A DNA stretch of 64,000 bases from Streptosporangium canum. Lineage in GTDB: Bacteria; Actinomycetota; Actinomycetes; Streptosporangiales; Streptosporangiaceae. Position 1 is the stretch's first letter, and each line of letters opens with the position of its first letter. The notes below the pieces were generated by a model. That model was given only the letters and a program-made list of their open reading frames with translations. It searched no databases and had not been told where the DNA came from. The DNA is taken from positions 313,852 to 377,851 of the forward strand of contig NZ_FOQY01000006.1 of the NCBI RefSeq assembly GCF_900113865.1, written 5' to 3'. Of the stretch, positions 15,828-24,335 are shown in pieces. Both the position numbers and the translations under genes were made by a program.

Positions 15828-16243
15828 CGGCGCTCCTCCCGCTGCTTGCAGGCCACGCACAGCGTCGCCCTCGGGAACGCCTGAAGGCGTTCCTTGCCGA
15901 TCGGCTTGTGGCACGATTCGCACACTCCGTAGGTTCCCGCGTCGATCCGGGCGATCGCCCGCTCGTTCTGCGCGACCAGGTCGCGCGAATTCAGGGTAAG
16001 GGCGATCTCGCGTTCCCGTTCATAGGTGCGGGCTCCGGCGTCCGCCTGGTCGTCTCCCGCACCATCCGTCACATCACTTGACGCGATCTCGGTCTCGGCC
16101 TTGGCGATCTCCTGGTTCAGCTCGGTGATCTCCGTGGCCAGCCGCTCGCGGACTTCCGCGAGCTCCGTGACCGACCAGGTGACGACGGTACCGTCCTGTG
16201 ACGGCGCCACGGCGCCCTCGTCTGCGCGTACAGTCGCGGCCAT
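15824..16243 (-). CDS. TraR/DksA family zinc-finger protein
   Basis: A 139-aa protein with an N-terminal helical hairpin (residues about 30-90, many Glu/Ala) and a C-terminal C4 zinc finger: CESC, then CVAC about 21 residues later. The family binds RNA polymerase through the secondary channel or related surfaces. ATG 16243 is preceded by AAGGAGG at good spacing; an upstream extension of the frame is unsupported. It is co-transcribed with lspA and rluD and divergent from ileS. The DksA-type acidic tip is not clearly conserved, so a DksA-like role is not assumed. Confidence 0.88.
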   Translation of the reverse strand: MAATVRADEGAVAPSQDGTVVTWSVTELAEVRERLATEITELNQEIAKAETEIASSDVTDGAGDDQADAGARTYEREREIALTLNSRDLVAQNERAIARIDAGTYGVCESCHKPIGKERLQAFPRATLCVACKQREERR

Positions 16244-16469
16244 GTCGGCCTCCTTGCTCGATCGGACCGTATCCAATGCGGTAAACGGTGCGGGCAGCTT
16301 AGGTCTCCCATAACAGAACGGCAAACGACCCGCCGTGATGTTTACCACTCCCGTAACATCCGGCCCCTTCCTCCCGATTCCCCCGCCCCGCCGATATTGG
16401 GAAGCTTTGAGCAGGCCAGTGCGTTATCGTTTGAGCCTGCAAGGCGTTGATGGGGACAGCCACCTCCGT

Positions 16470-16690
16470 ATCCCCTCGCCCGAGCGACCCGGGGACGGTG
16501 TGAGCCCGGGGCGAGGACCGGAGGGAAAATCACCCCGGAGCCGCCGGAAGAACGGCCACCTCGGCCCAGTAGACCCGGCAGCAGACCAAAGGAAGAGGGC
16601 CTTCCCATGTGAAGGTCAAGGAGGGTGGTACCGCGGGGCCCGAGGGTCTCGTCCCTCCACGCCACTGCCAGCACCAGCGTGGAGGTCCCG
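16470..16690 (+). promoter_or_regulatory. T-box riboswitch controlling ileS translation
   Basis: The T-box core AGGGTGGTACCGCGG is at 16622-16636; its TGGT (16626-16629) would pair with the ACCA end of uncharged tRNA-Ile. An ATC followed by A at 16529-16532, after GGGAAA, is the likely Ile specifier. CCTCCACGC (16654-16662) can pair with GCGTGGAGG (16677-16685), hiding the ileS SD GGAGG. Alternatively CCCTCC (16653-16658) pairs with GGAGGG in the T-box arm (16620-16625), freeing it. This is a translational T-box, as known for actinobacterial ileS. A -10-like TATCGT lies at 16425-16430. Confidence 0.92.
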
Positions 16691-16696
16691 CCCGTT

Positions 16697-19600
16697 ATGT
16701 CCGCCTATTTCCGCTCTCTTCCCGCGCAGGTCGATCTGCCCGCGCTCGAACATGAGGTGCTCGACCGCTGGCGTGACGGAAAGGTCTTCGAGCGCTCGGT
16801 CGAGCAGAACACCGACGGCCCCAACTGGGTCTTCTACGAGGGCCCGCCCACCGCCAACGGCATGCCCGGCGTGCACCACGTCGAGGCCCGCGTCTTCAAG
16901 GACGTCTTCCCCCGCTACAAGTCGATGCAGGGCTACAACGTGCCCCGCAAGGCGGGCTGGGACTGCCACGGCCTGCCGGTCGAGGTCGCCGTCGAGAAGG
17001 AACTCGGCCTGTCCGGCAAGAAGGACATCGAGGCGTACGGCGTCGCCGAGTTCAACGCCAGGTGCCGCGAGTCGGTGCTGCGGCACGTGGACGCCTTCGA
17101 AGAGATGACCGAGCGGATGGGCTACTGGATCGACCTGTCCCAGGCCTACCGCACGATGGACCCGAGCTACGTGGAGTCCGTCTGGTGGTCGCTCAAGGTC
17201 GTCTTCGACAAGGACCTGCTGTTCCGCGACTTCCGGATCACCCCCTACTGCCCGCGCTGCGGCACCGGCCTGTCCGACCACGAGCTGGGCCAGCCCGGCG
17301 GCTACGAGACCGTCTCCAGCCCGTCGGTCTACGTCCGCATGCCCGCCACCTCCGGCCCGCTGGCCGACCTCGGCGCCTCGCTGCTGATCTGGACCACCAC
17401 CCCGTGGACGCTGGTCTCCAACACCGCCGTGGCCGTGCACCCCGACGTGACCTATGTCGCGGCACGTCCCGCCGGGTCCGACGAGGTGCTGGTCGTCGCC
17501 GAGCCGCTGCTGGTCTCCGCGCTGGGCGAGGGCGCCGAGGTCCTGGCCACATTCCAGGGCGCCGACCTGGAGCACACCACCTACTCCCGCCCCTTCGACC
17601 TGGTCGACATCCCCGGCGCGCACTACGTGGTGCTCGGCTACTACGTCACCACCGAGGACGGCACCGGCCTGGTCCACCAGGCCCCCGCCTTCGGCGCCGA
17701 CGACCTGACGACCTGCAAGCGGTACGGCCTGCCGGTGGTCAACCCCATCGGCCCCGACGGGCGCTTCCTCGACAGCGTCCCCCAGGTCGGCGGGCAGTTC
17801 TTCAAGGACGCCGACGAGGGCCTGACCGAGGACCTCAGGGCGCGCGGCCTGCTCTACCGGGGCGGCCACTTCGAGCACAGCTACCCCCACTGCTGGCGCT
17901 GCCACACCGCCCTGCTCTACTACGCGCTCCCCGCCTGGTACATCCGCACCACGGCGATCAAGGAGCAGCTCCTCGCCGAGAACGAGAAGACCGACTGGTA
18001 CCCCGAGACGATCAAGTGGGGCCGCTTCGGCGAGTGGCTGCGCAACAACGTCGACTGGTCGCTGTCCCGGTCGCGTTACTGGGGCACGCCGCTGCCGCTG
18101 TGGGTCTGCTCCGCCGACGAGTCGCACATCACCTGCGTCGGCTCGCTGGAGGAGCTGAGCCGGCTCTCCGGCCAGGACGTGTCCGCGCTCGACCCGCACC
18201 GCCCCTACGTGGACGACGTCACGCTGCCCTGCCCCACCTGCGGGGCCGAGGCGCGCCGGGTGCCGGACGTGATCGACGCCTGGTACGACTCGGGGTCGAT
18301 GCCGTTCGCCCAGTGGGGCGCGCCGTACCAGAACGCGGACATGCTGGAGAAGGCCTACCCGGCGCAGTTCATCTGCGAGGCCACCGACCAGACGCGCGGC
18401 TGGTTCTACTCGCTGATGGCGGTCGGCACGCTGGTCTTCGGCAGGTCCTCCTACGAGAACGTGCTCTGCCTCGGTCTGATCCTCGCCGAGGACGGCCGCA
18501 AGATGAGCAAGCACCTGGGCAACGTGCTGCAGCCGATCCCGCTGATGGACCAGCACGGCGCCGACGCGCTGCGCTGGTACATGGCCTGCGCCGGTTCGCC
18601 GTGGGCGGCCCGCCGGGTCGGGCACGGCGCCCTGGAGGAGATCGTCCGCAAGGTCCTGCTGACCTACTGGAACACCGCGTCGTTCTTCACCCTCTACGCC
18701 AACGCCGAATCATGGTCGCCGTCCAGGCTCTCCGAGGCCCCCTCGTACGCCGAGCGCCCGCTGATCGACCGCTGGGTGCTGGCCGAGCTGCACCGGACGG
18801 TGGCCGAGGTCACCGCGTCGATGGACGAGTTCGACACCGCCCGGGTCGGACGGCGGCTGGCGGAGTTCCTCGACGACCTGTCCAACTGGTACGTGCGACG
18901 CTCCCGCCGCCGTTTCTGGTCCGGTGACGCCTCGGCGTTCGCCACGCTGTACGAGTGCCTGGAGACCGTCACCCGGCTGATGTCACCGGTGGTGCCGTTC
19001 ATCACCGACTACGTCTGGGACGTGCTGCGCGACGCCGAGGGCCCCTCCTCCGTCCACCTGGCCGCCTGGCCCTCGGTGACCGAGGAGCTGCTGGACCCCG
19101 CGCTGTCGGAGCAGATGGCGCTGGTCCGCCGCCTGGTGGAGCTGGGCCGCTCGGCCCGCGCCTCCAGCGGGGTCAAGACCCGCCAGCCGCTCGGCCGGGC
19201 GCTGGTCGGCGCCCGCGGCTGGGCCGCGCTCTCCCCCGAGCTGCGCGAGCTGATCGCCGACGAGCTCAACGTCCAGGGCCTGGAGGACCTGTCGGGCATC
19301 GAGGCCGACCTGGTCTCCTTCACCGTCAAGCCCAACTTCCGGGCGCTGGGCAAGAGGTTCGGCTCGCAGACCAAGCTGGTCGCCGCGGCCGTCGCCGCCG
19401 CCGACGCCGGGGAGCTCGCACGCGCCCTCCGCTCGGGTTCGGCGGTCTCGGTGGACGCCGGCGAGCTGGGCACGGTGGAGCTGAACGGCGAGGAGGTGAT
19501 CGTCACCGAGCAGCCGAAGTCCGGCTGGGCGGTGGAGACCGGGGCCGTCGACACCGGCACCGGCGAGACGGTCGCCCTCGACCTGACCATCACCGACGGG

Positions 19601-19861
19601 CTGCGCCGCTCCGGCCTGGTCCGCGACGTCATCCGCCTGCTCCAGGACGCCCGCAAGTCGACCGGCCTGTCCATCTCCGACCGGATCGACGTGTGGTGGT
19701 CCACCACCGACGCCGACCTGGCCGAGACCCTGCGCACCCAGGGCGGCACGGTGGCCGGCGAGGTCCTCGCCGTCTCCCTCGTCGAGGGATCCGGAGGCGA
19801 CCTCCCGGTCCACCACGACGCCGATCTCGGCCTGACCTTCCAGCTCCGCCGTACCGTCTGA
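16697..19861 (+). CDS. ileS: Isoleucyl-tRNA synthetase, type 2 (IleRS2) with altered HIGH motif
   Basis: Class I synthetase of 1054 aa charging tRNA-Ile; it has CP1 editing and C-terminal anticodon-binding domains. The signature KMSKH (residues 602-606) and overall length match the eukaryote-like IleRS2 group. The HIGH motif reads GVHH at residues 58-61: the first and third positions are exchanged compared with HxGH. Zinc-binding Cys pairs occur in CPRCG, CWRCH and CPTCG. ATG 16697 lies eleven bases after GGAGG, the T-box-controlled SD. IleRS2 enzymes tolerate mupirocin, and the GxHH variant has been linked to stronger resistance (literature knowledge). Confidence 0.96.
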   Translation: MSAYFRSLPAQVDLPALEHEVLDRWRDGKVFERSVEQNTDGPNWVFYEGPPTANGMPGVHHVEARVFKDVFPRYKSMQGYNVPRKAGWDCHGLPVEVAVEKELGLSGKKDIEAYGVAEFNARCRESVLRHVDAFEEMTERMGYWIDLSQAYRTMDPSYVESVWWSLKVVFDKDLLFRDFRITPYCPRCGTGLSDHELGQPGGYETVSSPSVYVRMPATSGPLADLGASLLIWTTTPWTLVSNTAVAVHPDVTYVAARPAGSDEVLVVAEPLLVSALGEGAEVLATFQGADLEHTTYSRPFDLVDIPGAHYVVLGYYVTTEDGTGLVHQAPAFGADDLTTCKRYGLPVVNPIGPDGRFLDSVPQVGGQFFKDADEGLTEDLRARGLLYRGGHFEHSYPHCWRCHTALLYYALPAWYIRTTAIKEQLLAENEKTDWYPETIKWGRFGEWLRNNVDWSLSRSRYWGTPLPLWVCSADESHITCVGSLEELSRLSGQDVSALDPHRPYVDDVTLPCPTCGAEARRVPDVIDAWYDSGSMPFAQWGAPYQNADMLEKAYPAQFICEATDQTRGWFYSLMAVGTLVFGRSSYENVLCLGLILAEDGRKMSKHLGNVLQPIPLMDQHGADALRWYMACAGSPWAARRVGHGALEEIVRKVLLTYWNTASFFTLYANAESWSPSRLSEAPSYAERPLIDRWVLAELHRTVAEVTASMDEFDTARVGRRLAEFLDDLSNWYVRRSRRRFWSGDASAFATLYECLETVTRLMSPVVPFITDYVWDVLRDAEGPSSVHLAAWPSVTEELLDPALSEQMALVRRLVELGRSARASSGVKTRQPLGRALVGARGWAALSPELRELIADELNVQGLEDLSGIEADLVSFTVKPNFRALGKRFGSQTKLVAAAVAAADAGELARALRSGSAVSVDAGELGTVELNGEEVIVTEQPKSGWAVETGAVDTGTGETVALDLTITDGLRRSGLVRDVIRLLQDARKSTGLSISDRIDVWWSTTDADLAETLRTQGGTVAGEVLAVSLVEGSGGDLPVHHDADLGLTFQLRRTV

Positions 19862-19869
19862 TCTTCCCC

Positions 19870-19903
19870 GGCCGGTGCCGCTCCGCGGGGAGCGGCACCG
19901 GCC
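19870..19903. terminator. 15-bp GC hairpin after ileS
   Basis: A perfect inverted repeat: GGCCGGTGCCGCTCC, loop GCGG, then the exact complement. It lies eight bases after the ileS stop and has no T-tract. First of two back-to-back hairpins between convergent genes; likely bidirectional termination. Confidence 0.65.
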
Positions 19904-19920
19904 ATCGGGAGGCGGGACGT

Positions 19921-19959
19921 CGGAAAGGGCTCCGGGGATCTTCCCCGGAGCCCTTTCCG
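19921..19959. terminator. 18-bp perfect hairpin between convergent genes
   Basis: Arms at 19921-19938 and 19942-19959 pair perfectly around a 3-nt loop. Together with the hairpin 17 bases before it, it insulates ileS from the divIVA-side operon. There is no U-tract in either direction. Confidence 0.6.
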
Positions 19960-20000
19960 ATGCGGCCGGCAGGGCCTGTGCCCTGTGAGCCGACGAGAGG

Positions 20001-21596
20001 CTAGCCCTGGTCGCGGCAGACCGAGCAGCTGCTCAGGCCGGCCTCCTCCGCCTCGGCCCGGGTCATGGTCTCGATGCCGCTGCCGTCCGTGCCCTTGATG
20101 AGCGGGCAGGCGGAGCTGTGGAAGCGGCGGGTGCCGACGATGACCTTGACCGTTCCGGAGTCGCCGGGACCGGGTTCCGGCCCGTCCTTGACCGCGGGGA
20201 TGCCGTGGGGGGCGGTGTCTCCGTCGTCCTCGCCGGGCGTTTCCTCCGGCGCCGCCTTCCGCTCCGGCTCAGGGGCCTTCTCCCCGGCCGCCGGAACCTG
20301 CGGCTCCGCCGAGGTGGAGTCGGCCGGCACCGGCTGCCCGGCGCGCCCGGGTGCGGTGCCGGCCGGCTCCACCGGCTCGGAGGGGCTGTCCGGCTCCGTG
20401 GAGGCGGACCCGTCGGCGGCCTTCCCCTCCGCCGTGGGGGGCTCCTCGGAAGCCTCCTGCGCGGCGGGGCCGGACGCAGCGGGATCGGACTCCGCCGGGC
20501 CGCCGGCCTCGGCGGGGGCCTCGGCCCCGGTGGAGACAGGAGTGACGGGCTCCGGCTCAACCCGGCTACCGTCCTCGGACTCGGAGCCTGCCCGGACTTC
20601 CGGCTTGGCGGCGGGTTCCGGCTCGGCCGGGGTGCCGTCCTCGGGCTCGGAGGGCTCGGATCCTGCCTGGGCCTCCGGCTTGGAGGTGACCGACGCGACC
20701 ATGTCCCGGCTGAACCAGCTGGTGGCCTCGGAGTCGGCGGACGTCTCCGGCTCGGGCTCCGGGGACTGGATCGGGAAGGACCGGGCGGCGGTCTCCGCGG
20801 CGCGGAGCGGCGGGCTCGCCGGTTCCTGCGGCCGTGCCTGCTCCTGGGGAGCCGGCGCGCCCTGGATGTATGGCCGGGTCACCGGCGTCGCGGCCTCCTG
20901 CGGGGTGGCCGTGGTGACGGGCCGGTACGGCGGGCTGAAGCGGGCGGTGGGCTCGTGAACGTCCGGCCCGCGGGTGTCGCCGGAGGGACCGGGCTCCGGG
21001 GAGGGGGCCGGGTGCGCGGCCGGCTCCTGGGCTCCGGTGGGAGCGTCCTGCGGCTGGATCCCGCCGGTGAACTCGGGCAGGCACGTGGTGCAGGGCGTGA
21101 AGCCCTCCTCGCGCGCCTCCTCGTGAGTGAGCTCTTCATGATCCCTGCCGACCAGCTGCCGGCAGCCGGCGACGTGATACCGCTTGCGCCCCGGGATCAC
21201 CAGGACGATCGCCTCGGCGTCCAGGAGGCCCTGCCTCGCGGCGGGGGCCGGCCCGGCCATCGGACGCGGCCGGGGCTGAGGCGCGGCGGTCGCCGCCGGC
21301 GGCATGCCGTGCGGCGCCCTCGGGTGCGGAGCCGAGGGGACACGCTGATCCGGCCTCATGTGCGGCGCAGGCATCGGCCCGGCCGGAACCGGTCCCTTGG
21401 GAGGGAGCGGAGCCTCCCCGGCGCGCCCGCCGGGGAACAGCTCATGGCGGCGCAACAACGCCCCGATCACCAGGAAGACCGCGGACAGAACGCTGACCGC
21501 GATCGACCACATGACCAGAAATGGCTTGGCCAGCACGAACCCCGCGATGAGCAGGACGATGGCGGTGACCACCAAGCCGGCGCTGATAAGGATCAC
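20001..21596 (-). CDS. Membrane protein with two zinc-ribbon-like modules and a long acidic disordered linker
   Basis: A 531-aa protein of unknown function. Two hydrophobic helices near the start (about 3-24 and 28-48) precede a Pro-rich stretch. Two copies of one module follow, near residues 130-172 and 478-527. Both fit the pattern VxxGxxRxHxxxCxxL, then T(H/R)xEAxxxG, then CxxC, like the small Cys modules seen at the ends of some nucleases and Ada-like proteins. Between them lie about 300 residues rich in Glu, Pro, Ser and Ala, probably disordered. It is encoded directly after divIVA, so a polar or envelope role is possible (inference). Confidence 0.7.
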   Translation of the reverse strand: MILISAGLVVTAIVLLIAGFVLAKPFLVMWSIAVSVLSAVFLVIGALLRRHELFPGGRAGEAPLPPKGPVPAGPMPAPHMRPDQRVPSAPHPRAPHGMPPAATAAPQPRPRPMAGPAPAARQGLLDAEAIVLVIPGRKRYHVAGCRQLVGRDHEELTHEEAREEGFTPCTTCLPEFTGGIQPQDAPTGAQEPAAHPAPSPEPGPSGDTRGPDVHEPTARFSPPYRPVTTATPQEAATPVTRPYIQGAPAPQEQARPQEPASPPLRAAETAARSFPIQSPEPEPETSADSEATSWFSRDMVASVTSKPEAQAGSEPSEPEDGTPAEPEPAAKPEVRAGSESEDGSRVEPEPVTPVSTGAEAPAEAGGPAESDPAASGPAAQEASEEPPTAEGKAADGSASTEPDSPSEPVEPAGTAPGRAGQPVPADSTSAEPQVPAAGEKAPEPERKAAPEETPGEDDGDTAPHGIPAVKDGPEPGPGDSGTVKVIVGTRRFHSSACPLIKGTDGSGIETMTRAEAEEAGLSSCSVCRDQG

Positions 21597-21638
21597 AGAG
21601 GAACTCCCGGATACGGGTCAGAGGGATGACCCGACACC

Positions 21639-22496
21639 CTAGCGGCGGTCGTTGTGCGGACCGTCAACGCCCTGGAAGGCGCCCGAATGCTGCGACGGCT
21701 CACCACCGAACGGGTTGGGGGCACCCTGGATGGTCGGCTGTCCACCCGGAGCCACGGCGTGGGACATGGCCGGGGGGCCGCCCACGATCGGGAATCCGCC
21801 ACTGCCCTCGGCAGCCACAGTCAGTTCGGCGAGCTGGTTCTCAAGGTACAGCTTCAGACGGCTACGGTACTCCCGTTCGAAGCTGCGCAGCTCCTCGACC
21901 TTGCGCTCGAGCTCGTCGCGGGTCTGCACCAGCGAGCCCATGGCCTGGCGGTGCCGCTCCTGCGCGTCGCGCTCCAGCGTCTCGGCGCGGGCGCGGGCGT
22001 CACCGATGACCTGCTCGGCCTGGCGACGCGCCTTGCCGAGGATGTCGTCGGCCTCGCGGCGGGCCCGGGTCACCGTCTCGTCCGCCTCCCGGCGGGCGTC
22101 GGCGATCGCCTGGTCGGCCGTCTGCTGGGCCAGCGCGAGCACGCGGGCAGCGGTGTCCATGTTGTCCTCGGCCGGGGGCATCCCCATGCCGACGGGAACG
22201 GACTGCTGGTGCTGCACCGGCTCGGGGGCACGCATCGGCTCCGGCTGCGGCATCATCATCTCGGGCTTGGGCTCGGCGACCGGGGCGGGCGCCATGGCCA
22301 TTCCCATTCCGCCGGGCACCTTGCCCCGCAGGCACTCCGCCAGCTTGGCGCGGAGCTCCTCGTTCTCTTGGATGAGACGGTCCAGTTCGGACTCGACCTC
22401 ATCAAGGAAGGCGTCTACCTCTTCCTCGTCATAGCCCGGCCTGAGCCGGGTCGTACTGAATTGCTTGTTCCGCACATCAGCGGGCGTCAGCGGCAT
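21639..22496 (-). CDS. divIVA: DivIVA/Wag31 polar growth and septum-site protein
   Basis: A 285-aa coiled-coil protein that marks curved membrane and directs tip growth in actinomycetes. The N-terminal membrane-targeting domain is typical (LTPADVRNKQF, then GYDEEEVDAFLDEVE). A Pro/Met-rich insert (about 70-125) separates it from a long coiled coil (about 130-230) full of Ala, Arg and Glu. It ends with a Gly/Pro-rich tail. It is encoded last in the dcw group after yggT, in the standard actinobacterial order. In mycobacteria Wag31 is a PknA/B substrate, but nothing here proves that link. Confidence 0.95.
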   Translation of the reverse strand: MPLTPADVRNKQFSTTRLRPGYDEEEVDAFLDEVESELDRLIQENEELRAKLAECLRGKVPGGMGMAMAPAPVAEPKPEMMMPQPEPMRAPEPVQHQQSVPVGMGMPPAEDNMDTAARVLALAQQTADQAIADARREADETVTRARREADDILGKARRQAEQVIGDARARAETLERDAQERHRQAMGSLVQTRDELERKVEELRSFEREYRSRLKLYLENQLAELTVAAEGSGGFPIVGGPPAMSHAVAPGGQPTIQGAPNPFGGEPSQHSGAFQGVDGPHNDRR

Positions 22497-22545
22497 TTCG
22501 GTCTCCTTGGCGCGCTTGGAGTCTGTCCGGAGGGACGGTACCCGA

Positions 22546-22833
22546 TCAACGAAGCGCGGACACGAGTTGGATCAAGACCAAGACCACAATGAACAGCACT
22601 GTGAAGCTTAGGTCAAAGGCCACCGTACCCAACCGGAGTGGTGGAATGAAACGGCGGAGGAACTTGAGAGGTGGGTCGGTCACCGTGTATACGGCTTCCG
22701 CCAGAACCAGGACGACCCCCGTGGGGCGCCACTGACGTGCGAACGCCTGCACCGTCTCAAAGATCATTCTGCCGATCAGCAGAACCAGGTAGAGGGACAG
22801 GACGACGACCAAGATCTCGCTAACGATCCCCAC
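22546..22833 (-). CDS. yggT: YggT family small membrane protein
   Basis: About 95 aa with two hydrophobic helices and the YggT pattern YxxTDPPLKFLRRFIPP between them. The family is conserved between sepF and divIVA in Gram-positive bacteria and is associated with division or envelope functions, but its biochemical role is unknown. GTG 22833 has a G-rich SD (CGGGGGCGG) just upstream and gives the family's usual length; an upstream GTG at 22899 is the alternative. Confidence 0.9.
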   Translation of the reverse strand: MGIVSEILVVVLSLYLVLLIGRMIFETVQAFARQWRPTGVVLVLAEAVYTVTDPPLKFLRRFIPPLRLGTVAFDLSFTVLFIVVLVLIQLVSALR

Positions 22834-22915
22834 GGTCCGCCCCCGCCTCCACGCTGTTCCGCCGTCCCCGGTCGTGTCGGGACCTGTCCGGCTGGTCACT
22901 GTTCATGGTGGAACT

Positions 22916-23419
22916 CTAGCTCTGGTTGAAGAACCCGCGTTCCGCGATTCGGGCCTTGTCCTCGGCGGTCACCTCGACATTGGCAGGGGACAACAGGAAC
23001 ACCTTGTTGGTAACACGTTCAATGCTGCCGTGTAGGCCAAAGACAAGACCTGCCGCGAAATCGACAAGTCGCTTGGCGTCACTGTCAACCATTTCGGTCA
23101 GGTTCATGATGACCGGGGTGCCGTCACGAAAGTGCTCACCGATTGTCCGCGCCTCGTTGTAGGTGCGGGGATGAAGCGTCGTGATACGCGCCAGATCGGT
23201 CGTGCGGCGCTCTATGACAGCCGTCGCGGGCCTCGGAGCGGGCACGCCCGGGTCAGTGTCGTCCTCGCGCTCCTGGACCGTGCCAGGCCGCTCCTCGCCG
23301 CCCCTCCGCGAGTCGTCGAACTCGTCGTACTCGTCGTCGGAATAGCTGTCGTATCTCTCGTAGCGGTCGTCCTCCACAAGACCGAGGTAGACCGCCATCT
23401 TGCGCATCGCGCCGGCCAT
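22916..23419 (-). CDS. sepF: SepF, membrane anchor of the FtsZ ring
   Basis: A 167-aa cytoplasmic division protein. The N-terminal amphipathic helix ([17 protein letters not shown]) binds membrane, followed by an acidic Asp/Tyr-rich linker. The C-terminal core (residues about 80-165) has the SepF fold, including GTPVIMNLT and [16 protein letters not shown], which binds the FtsZ tail. ATG 23419 is preceded by GGAGGAAG. Actinobacteria lack FtsA and ZipA, so SepF is probably the main FtsZ tether here. Confidence 0.95.
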   Translation of the reverse strand: MAGAMRKMAVYLGLVEDDRYERYDSYSDDEYDEFDDSRRGGEERPGTVQEREDDTDPGVPAPRPATAVIERRTTDLARITTLHPRTYNEARTIGEHFRDGTPVIMNLTEMVDSDAKRLVDFAAGLVFGLHGSIERVTNKVFLLSPANVEVTAEDKARIAERGFFNQS

Positions 23420-23539
23420 CGCTACTTCTTCCTCCGCCTTACTGCGATTTCCCTGGGGCGGTAGCCGCACCCCCTTGGAGCTCACCACCGATCGACCTCT
23501 ATCTGGATACGCGGACGCCAAGGTCCACTTGAAGGGACA

Positions 23540-24244
23540 TTACCTGACTAAGGGCTTCCTGCGACCGAGCAACGCCGTACCGACCCGCAGGTGTGTCGCG
23601 CCATTCGCAATGGCCTCGGACATATCACCGCTCATACCCGCGGAGATGACGTCGGCTCCGGGGTGGGCATCCCGCATGACCTGCGCGATCTCCCGGAGTC
23701 TGGCGAAGGCCCTGCCGGGTTCCTCCCCCAGCGGCGCCACCGCCATCACCCCGCCCAGCCGGACCCCGGGGGCGGCGGCCAGGGCCTCCGCCAGCGCGGC
23801 CACGTCCGCCGGCCGCGCCCCGCCCCGCCCGGGATCGCCGTCCAGGGCGACCTGCACCAGGCAGGTGATCTCCCTGCCCGCCCTGACCGCCTCCTGGCTG
23901 AGCGCGGTCACCAGACGTGGGCGGTCCACCGAGTGGACGACGTCGGCGTAACCGACCACGGAGCGGGCCTTGTTGGTCTGCAACTGGCCGATGAAGTGCC
24001 AGGTGAGGTCCAGACCGGCACATTCGCGCACCTTGGCCGAAGCCTCCTGGTCACGGTTCTCCCCCACGTCCGTCACCCCCAGTGCGGCCAGGAGCCGCAC
24101 GTCGGAGGCCGGGTAGGTCTTGCTCACCGCGATGAGCGTCAGTTCCTCGCGGGCACGGCCGGCGGCCCGGCAGGCTTCGGCGATGCTCGCCTCAACCTCG
24201 GCCAGACCGGCCGCGATCTCATCACGTCGTGTTGTTTCCGTCAC
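23540..24244 (-). CDS. yggS: YggS/PROSC family PLP homeostasis protein
   Basis: A 234-aa alanine-racemase-fold protein that binds pyridoxal phosphate and balances vitamin B6 pools. The PLP lysine lies in the family motif LIAVSKTYPA. The family motifs GENR(D/Y)QE, WHFIGQLQTNK and SAGMSGDMSEAIANGATHLRVG are present. The start is GTG 24244 with GGCGGAG upstream. It follows ftsZ directly, without the pgeF/yfiH gene commonly found between them in streptomycetes. Confidence 0.94.
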   Translation of the reverse strand: MTETTRRDEIAAGLAEVEASIAEACRAAGRAREELTLIAVSKTYPASDVRLLAALGVTDVGENRDQEASAKVRECAGLDLTWHFIGQLQTNKARSVVGYADVVHSVDRPRLVTALSQEAVRAGREITCLVQVALDGDPGRGGARPADVAALAEALAAAPGVRLGGVMAVAPLGEEPGRAFARLREIAQVMRDAHPGADVISAGMSGDMSEAIANGATHLRVGTALLGRRKPLVR

Positions 24245-24335
24245 TTCTCCGCCGTTCAAATACCGACAAACCGGCGGAAGCCATTCTCCCCTGTCACAGC
24301 TGAGCGATCCGTCGACCACCCAGCCGTGAGCAATG

